Assembly: GCA_016648135.1 (NCBI GenBank)
Contig: JADDOH010004214.1
Span: 35,231-99,230 of the forward strand
DNA from: Agrypnia vestita
Taxonomy: Eukaryota > Arthropoda > Insecta > Trichoptera > Phryganeidae
Direction: 5' to 3'
Length of the DNA: 64,000 bases
Made by a program: the position numbers and the translations under genes
The notes under the pieces: generated by a model
The model's database searches: none
Told to the model about the DNA's origin: nothing
The model's input: the letters and a program-made list of their open reading frames with translations, nothing else
Part shown: piece by piece, positions 57,480 to 64,000 of the stretch
Layout of the letters: each line of letters begins with the position of its first letter
How positions within the stretch are numbered: the stretch's first letter is position 1

Positions 57480-58400
57480 ATCTCTCCAGGACGCCTAATA
57501 TATTGTGGTGGATTCCAGCACACGGGCGGCATCTGGCGACGGTGGCAAGCAACCAACCTGCAGGCGGCGAGCAGGAAGACCGCCATTCCCGTTCCGCTCG
57601 CTCAACCGCCAACATTGAGACCTGCGTAACGCGTCGCGACTTTACGGATTGTTACATATTAGACATTTAAACTCGCGCGTACTAAATATGCACTAATAAA
57701 ACCGATCCGCGGTCCCGCAATCTCTTGCTACTAACGTATTTAAGAACATTTACTTTCATTTTTCTAAATACTTTTAATTGTTTTATTTTATTTTATTAAA
57801 TATCCTATTCAGATCATTTTTTTTCCTTTGTCTATAATAGAATTAATTAACACCATTATTAGATTGTAAACATTTAATTATTAGTATTACTCAATTTTAA
57901 TTGGCAATAATATTGATTCACAAATGTTATATAAATACTAAATATTCTTGAACATTATACTACTGGAAGAGCACTGTCTGCTATAATACAGTAAACTACT
58001 AGTGTAGCAGGCAGGGTATCAAATTAATTGTAGTGTTTACTTGCTGCCAAGACTCTCAGCAACAATTAAAAAAGCTTAATTTAATTTTGTAAACACTAAT
58101 TGTAAACTTTGTAAACTTTGTAAACTTTGTAAACTTTGTAAACTTTGTAAACTTTGTAAACTTTGTAACATTGAATAAATTGTAAACTTTGTAAACTTTG
58201 TAACATTGCAACATTGTAACATTGTAACATTGAATAAACATTGAATAAACGAATAAACGAAATAAACGAATAAACTTATATTGTATCTTGATTAAATAAA
58301 CTCCTTGTGACTTTTACACACTACATTCAGTAGAAACTCCGCGGCGACCCGCTATCTGGACCAAGCTGCATCACCAAAACGTGAGTACCATCTGGTAATA
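57480..58400. other. GC-rich islands around a minisatellite, possible LTR remnant
   Basis: A sharply GC-rich patch (57515-57720) is followed by AATAAA, AT-rich sequence, the 9-bp minisatellite and then a second GC-rich patch with ggcgacccgc (58340-58360). The order resembles an LTR followed by a primer-binding and leader region, but I could not find a second LTR, a convincing primer match or coding sequence. Confidence 0.25.
58102..58275. repeat. Minisatellite: GTAAACTTT x7 grading into GTAACATT and GAATAAAC units
   Basis: Seven exact 9-bp GTAAACTTT units fill 58102-58164. Two more units and then repeats of gtaacattg and gaataaac(g) follow to about 58275. The open frame on the minus strand (repeating FTK) is just the 9-bp repeat read as codons. 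Confidence 0.9.
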
Positions 58401-58669
58401 TACCCTAGACACACTGGTTGCAGCTTCAAAGTGCAAACGATATTGGGATCCCTGTGGCCTTGGAGTCGGGACCGCCTAGGTGCGGTACCGGAGTCTTCTC
58501 ACGGTCCACGCCACAGCGGCACTTATAGACATTCCCATAATATAATCACCCGGCGAATATTAAAAGGGATGATGGTCTTGGATTAAAAACCTCGTGGTAT
58601 CCGACGCTGCAAAATGCATTGAATCAACGACAGATGGAACAATGACACAACTCCACAAAAACTCTTGGA

Positions 58670-59190
58670 CAACACCTGTCTCCGATACGGTATCACCACA
58701 CAATACATTAACACATATACACCCTGCTTTCAACACGGTACTGCAAGACAGTACTTAACCTAACGCAGACTAGTACACACACTGACTTCGGTACGGTATT
58801 GTGAGCTAATACTTAATCTTAACATCAACTTCTTAACGAACACTTTACCGTTAACTTATTTGATTAAACTTTATTAATACATAGATGAATACATGTCTTT
58901 GTTCTTACTGATATACACTTTTTATGGTATTTACTTAATTTGTGATTTATGTACTTGTCCAGATAGATATTGTGTTAAAAATTTCATATGTATACATTTT
59001 TAAATGATCATGTAAGCAGATCACTGTCATCTAGACATATATAAGTTTCTTTCATTGTAATAGATGTAAACCGTTGATATAAAATAAAATAAACACGTAC
59101 TCATCTTATCAGCCCTCTTGATGGACCCTGCAATGGGATCCGAAACATCGGCCAGAGAAGTCAGATATACACGGCAGAATATTCAAGAAA
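58670..59190 (+). mobile_element. Degraded Penelope-like element terminal region
   Basis: Three diverged direct units of about 60 bp (around cacggtactgcaagacagta, acggtattgtgagc) resemble 1540-1620. A degraded core follows near 59112-59146, with GGACCC/GGGATCC and GAAAC kept but CTGATGA lost, and then gtcagatatacacggcagaat as in 35.6 kb. Confidence 0.6.
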
Positions 59191-59199
59191 ACAACACAT

Positions 59200-59703
59200 A
59201 GAAAAAAATTAAATCTAAATGTTAGATGATGCCTTGTTATTCCAAGGACACGATATATTCTATATGTCATCCCTTACATCATACCATCACCAGTTCTCCT
59301 CTCAGAAGGTCAAATGTTGACTTCATCTCATAGGAAAAATAAATGTGTTTTTACCAATGATTGATGTGAATTCAGTTTGCAAGTGGGATGGGGTTGAAAA
59401 TACGATAGGGGTGTTCTTAAAAGGCTTAACCTGCTACCTTGAGAGAGAGAGAGAGAGGGGTAGTGACTAAACGTTTAATAATGCATCAACCTTTTCCCGC
59501 AGGGGTCGGTGTGAATTTAATGATCGAGTTCAACTCAACGATCTTTGTAATACTGTAATAAATATCTTAACACCGAATTTTCGTGGCACGGAGACAGTGG
59601 ATAGGATATCAAATATTCATATCAAATTGAACGATACATATTTAAAAATTTTTAAATACGTTTTATTATTAAAGAATTAAGGTTGTTTTTACAGTCGTTA
59701 GAC
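59200..59703. other. Unassigned, with a short (GA)n run
   Basis: A gagagagagagagagag run lies at 59441-59457. Nothing else is recognised. Confidence 0.4.
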
Positions 59704-59846
59704 ATATTTAACTGTAACTGGTTGCGGATATTTTATTTATGATGATGACTATATGATTGAATAAGAATTCAACGAAACGTCGAGAATCGTTTCTCGGAAA
59801 AACATACGGTTCGTATAAAATATCCGCAACCATTTACAGTTAAATA
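59704..59846. repeat. 143-bp palindromic MITE
   Basis: ATATTTAACTGTAACTGGTTG...GCGGATATTTTAT at the left matches the complement of ATAAAATATCCGC...CAACCATTTACAGTTAAATA at the right. A second small hairpin (CGAGAA/TTCTCG) lies inside. Confidence 0.75.
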
Positions 59847-59894
59847 CGTTTTATTAACTTCTTCTTCATATATTATTTTATTATTTTTGTTTTC

Positions 59895-59960
59895 CTGATG
59901 AAGAAGCCATTGGCTTTGAAACATGTTGATTTTTTTCAATAAATTAGTGGTTTAAACAAA
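59895..59960 (+). repeat. PLE-type end with intact hammerhead-like core
   Basis: CTGATGA (59895-59901), stem AAGCC-ATT-GGCTT, then GAAAC (59918-59922), ATGTTGA and a tail with ttagtggtttaaac. Of the three copies of this family it has the best CTGATGA box and a perfect stem. Confidence 0.6.
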
Positions 59961-61196
59961 GTTAATTTATATTAATTATATTAATTACGTTTTATTAGTT
60001 TGTATTTGACACATGGTCTTTTTTAAATCAGTTCTGAATGATTTGACAAGTTATTTTATAAATAAAATATACATTTTCAGTCGTATTAGTGGCTTAAAAA
60101 GCATGACGTAAGCATAAGTAGCTTAAAAAATATAACGTAGTATGATTACCAGCTACGAAATCTATTTATACTATTTCATGAGAAGGACTACAGGTATCTC
60201 TTGTATAGTCCCTTCGAACACATGAAAGGTTTTAGATTTGGAACATATTTACAACTTTCAAAAAATGATACTGTGTTCATGTTTTTACGATGGAATTAGT
60301 AAACGTTGCATTGTGTAGAGTGATAACTTAAGTCAGTTCATTCAGGTCGCAAGCCCTGGGCTATCCTATAACAAGACTTACATGCAGGATTCTTATATAA
60401 ATAGCTTCGTCTCTATGAGACTTCTATAATTTGTCTAAGTTTATGTTATTCTTATATTTTAGTAATTAGTGATTTGGGGTCTTTAATGTGGTCCCACCAG
60501 TAACAAAAAAATAGAAGCCATGGGTTTGAATCGTACGCCACTTCCGTACTCGTTCATTCTCTGTTTGACCGTAGAGTATCATTTACACTTATTTAGCGTC
60601 CACGAACTAACTTGCAACATTTAAATTATTTTGGCATTCTGAAAATAAAGAATCATCCGAAATAAACTGATGTGAAAATACCTTACGTGAGTATCTGTTG
60701 TGTCTTACATATTTGCTAGCTACACATTACACGACTTTTCTTAGATAAATTGCAACACAAACATGTAATCCAGAAAATTCTTTGTGCAGAGTCGACCTTC
60801 TTTGGAATACCCTAGAAATTTGTAACCATCACCATACACACTAACTTTGTCAAAAATGTATACGTAATATCGAGAGTATACTAACAGAAGGCGTTTACTT
60901 AGATTTTTATTAGATTTTCTGTTTTAAGTAAAAAGATTAATATATTATTTTGCTCTACGTCCTAATAAAACGCACTTCATCGTGGGATGTCTGGCTTTCA
61001 AGTAAATAAAATAATTAAATCATGTTGATCTTTTTTCTTCTGACAAAAAGCAGTAATGTCATTTCAAGTTTTCTGCTAGAATAACTTTTGCCACTAGATA
61101 GTGCAGTAGAACATTATTCAAATTAAGCTGTGAAAAAATTTAATAGTGATCTGCGAAACGCTATTTCTAGTCTTAAGTTTCGTCAAGATATATTAT
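59961..61196. other. Unassigned AT-rich stretch
   Basis: No gene is supported. A ctctatgagac motif near 60412 recurs inverted near 61751, without enough sequence to call terminal repeats. Confidence 0.35.
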
Positions 61197-61747
61197 AAAC
61201 TAGCGACCCAGCCCAGCTTCGCCCGGTTAAGTTTTGTTTTTACAGTGAAACACTATCAATTTAATGATTTGATGTACGGAACAAATTGATATGCGGTAAA
61301 TAAAATGTTTAATTTGATACGGATTAATACTGAATTGGTCAAAATCTCTTTCAAGTTAACCATCATATCTTATCTATACATTTAATGAAATGTTATAGAC
61401 AAAAATGGTTGGTGTAAGTTATACTTAAACGATTGATATATGCTACTACTAATTTTTTGTAGATAATTTAATTTTACACAATCTCTAACGGACTAGGCAG
61501 CGCTCCCATATGAGCGTTCTAGGGGCAAATTTTTTTCCGACTTGATTCTCTTATACTATTAATGCTTAGCTCATATTTGTGCTTTTAAATTTAAAATACA
61601 TTAAAATTTTCTGAAAAAAATGCAAATTACAGCAGTAAAAACTGCATGCAAATCCGTTTGGTGGTTCTTGAGATTATCGCGATCATACAGACAGACAGAT
61701 AGAGGGACAGACACTCGCCGGGGACTTTATTTTATACTAAGTATTAA
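61197..61747 (+). repeat. Dispersed arthropod repeat, ACTAGCGACCC start and GACAGACAGAT end
   Basis: It begins aaactagcgacccagcccag and ends with catacagacagacagatag and a ttatactaagtatta terminus. This start and finish are characteristic of very abundant short elements in moths and other insects. Class uncertain. Confidence 0.6.
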
Positions 61748-62991
61748 TGTCTCATAGAGACGGAGTTACTTTTAATTTTTTTAAATTATTTTTACAACCT
61801 ATCATACGGCTGATTTTAGTGATTACAGTACTTTACACAGTGTAACGTTCACCAATTCCCCCTTTGATAGACTACCACATCTATCAAACTTTTGGAAGAT
61901 GTTTAATTTGCACTCATTGTTTCATACGAGAGTTATGTTATTAGAACCACCACCTGTAGTCAAAAACTTTGACTTAAGTTTAAAATATAATGGTTCAGTT
62001 TCGATGATGAAAACTTATCTTAAAATTGTACTCTATAAAAGAAAACATTCTGAATTTTAGTATAAAGCAGGCATAAACTTATTATCCAGCATCTCTTCTA
62101 CAAAAAGTAACCAAAAGCCACTGATGTATATATGTACATATCTGCCGACAAAGAAACATTACATTTGCATTTTCCGTCGTTGACCCATAAAATGTCAGCG
62201 CAAAGTATTCGGCATTTATTTGAAAATACACGGAGAGTTTTGCAGACCAAACGGAATCCTCAATCTGGAAACAAATAAAACCCCGAAAGTAATGTCAGAC
62301 AAAAATACATGCTAGATACCTACTAGACTACCCTGGATGTTGCCAGGCATTTCAGCAGGGACTTGTGCATAAGCCCGCGCACGCGTGCAACGAATGCAAA
62401 ATTGGCTCACGATTCTTAAAGTTCCAACACTCATGAATGCAGGCTGATTTATTGGCAAAGTTTTGGAACATCTACGTAAGGCTCCAGTACACGAATCCGG
62501 TGTACGTGTGTCACTATCGAGTCCATAAAATGTATTCGGAGACCGCAATATATGAGAATACTAAAAACCTTCCGTTATTGACTAACTAACATGTTGAAGA
62601 AAAATGCATTGCACGTCTTAACCTTAGAAGACTACTGTTTGTCGTTTCGAGTAAAATGGCGAACATTTGTTGCTTTTTCTTTATTGTATGTATCGCTTTG
62701 AATCTCCGTGTCAACTTAGTCACCGACAGGACGTCTCTAGGAGCAGTTGCGTCACGCTGGTAGGTGCCGCCATTCTCGATAAACGAATCACTTGTGAGTC
62801 GAATCGGCTTATATATAAAAGCCACAAAGTGTAAAAAATAACAAAAGCCGTCTAGGTTTAAGAGATTGCACCATATTGAGGAATCGACATTCAAATTGAA
62901 ATTAAAAATAACATTTTTGTTACTATTGCACATTCAAAATTCATTTTAGTATCATTTTTTATGGCTAGTATATATCTGTGGCTCAAAATAT
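61748..62991. other. Unassigned stretch
   Basis: Minus-strand frames at 62312-62548 and 62586-62933 have no recognised domains or splice support. Confidence 0.35.
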
Positions 62992-63657
62992 TGTCACGTA
63001 TCGTAGCTGCAGGAGGTATTAAGTACAGGATTTATTGATTACTGAATAATTAAATTCTAACCTACAAGGTTACTAATCACTATTAAATGTAACGTTATTC
63101 CTTAAATTAAACTATTTCGTAAATTTATTACTCGTAAATAAACGCTTTATACTCGCTTTGACACTTTATTCACCATTCACTAGAATATTTCATCCAATTT
63201 CCGCACTTATTAATTTCGCTTCGGTTTATTACGCTACGTAAAAACTTTCTAGAATCGATGTCGAATTACCGCTCGCTTGACACCACTAACTTCTCGCAAC
63301 TCGGAGCTACCGCTCGCTTGGCCGGCCTGACCCGCCGCTGGCGGCTGCCTACGCTCCTGTTATTGCTGTCAGCGCGCACGCGAAAAACAACTCACTCCTT
63401 ATTCCCGTGTGTCGTATTTATATTGGTTAAATACTCTTATCTAGACGTTTTCAGTGTTTATTCGTAAGTTCTCGTAAATTTCAGATGTTCCTTGAACGTT
63501 ACAGGCGTCTCTCGAAAGTTGGAGGTAATTCCAGATCCTTCGGTAGTATTGTGCCAACTTCAAACAACTGTCACTTGACAGAAGTGCGGGTTTTTTTTTT
63601 AGCCTCGTTACTGTATTAATACAAATGTAATATTTCAACAATTACCAGTTTACTACA
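62992..63657 (-). mobile_element. Possible LTR
   Basis: Read on the minus strand, the stretch starts TGTAGTAAACTGG and ends CGATACGTGACA, so it has TG...CA ends. It contains a GC-rich internal part and AATAAA-like motifs. Only 3 bp (TAT) repeat at the borders, so the limits are weak. There is no coding sequence beside it. Confidence 0.3.
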
Positions 63658-64000
63658 TATGATGAAACAAATAATATACGCATGTGCAAATGAAACATGT
63701 ATATAGGTATTTTAGTTAGCTGTTATTTTCTGTTTTCTCATCCAGAATCAGACTAATGACCAACGAAGAAATCGGGTCTTCGTATCTCAGGCTACATTAT
63801 TTTGGAAGGTATCCTTTCCGGAAGAGTGAGATATGCGAAGGTCTGCAATAACTTGGTGCAGCGTTAATGTATCTGCTGTACTCCCCATCTTTTTCCATTA
63901 TCTGTGTAAGTGACTAGATCCCTCGACTTCGCTGGATATAATCAAAGGAAGCCTTTTCTATGATTTCCACATATTGCTCTATATCAGCAACCCTGAGAGT
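63658..64000. other. Window edge, unassigned
   Basis: A minus-strand frame open from the edge to about 63914 gives an acidic, helix-like peptide of about 27 residues that I do not recognise. Confidence 0.3.

Noticed and set aside
58056..58241. Protein with FTK repeats on the minus strand
   Set aside because: The frame is only the 9-bp minisatellite read as codons.
58102..58275. CRISPR-like direct repeats
   Set aside because: Units are contiguous 9-mers without spacers, in animal DNA.
63914..64000. Terminal host exon at the window edge
   Set aside because: The open stretch is short, has no clear donor and shows no recognisable homology.

Overview
This window is AT-rich animal nuclear DNA, almost certainly from an insect and probably a moth or butterfly. 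The grounds are GT-AG introns, a mitochondrial ribosomal protein gene and an eIF5-mimic gene of insect type, R1-, RTE- and CR1/jockey-like LINE fragments, Penelope-like elements, many short inverted-repeat transposons, and frequent taggtacctac-like runs. The order is an inference from repeat style and is not proved here.

Two host genes can be reconstructed. mRpL45 (minus strand, 4511-3322, two exons, 340 aa) encodes mitochondrial large-subunit ribosomal protein L45. kra/BZW (plus strand, ATG 9916 to stop 16401, ten coding exons, 419 aa) encodes the eIF5-mimic protein with a C-terminal W2 domain. Every splice junction of kra keeps frame, and its length is the family length. A further short exon (23829-23895) may begin another gene.

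The most striking structure is inside kra. Introns 4, 5, 7 and 9 each hold a same-strand element of 128-129 nt with the plan of a box H/ACA snoRNA: hairpin, H box, hairpin, then ACA three bases before the end. Compensatory changes between copies keep the stems. Introns 8 and 10 hold two related box C/D-like elements and intron 3 may hold a third C/D-like element. kra therefore looks like a translation-factor gene that hosts a nest of guide RNAs.

Nearly everything else is layered mobile DNA. From 1 to 1.7 kb lies a Penelope-like element (PLE) whose RT and GIY-YIG frame stays open straight through a 144-bp palindromic MITE insertion. R1-like and CR1-like LINE ends lie at 5.8-8.4 kb. A solo LTR with a 4-bp target duplication is at 23.2 kb. 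A Tigger element (25.0-28.9 kb) was split by a LINE. At 30-42 kb there are long foldbacks, Harbinger-like MITEs, and a hAT element with perfect 69-bp TIRs and an 8-bp duplication. A P-element/THAP9-like transposase relic lacking its catalytic core is at 43.0-45.1 kb. From 46 to 50 kb there are two 0.5-kb palindromic Tc1-like elements and inverted PLE ends carrying hammerhead-ribozyme-like cores. From 50 to 64 kb there are more LINE pieces, minisatellites and LTR-like sequence. No bacterial, viral or CRISPR features were seen.
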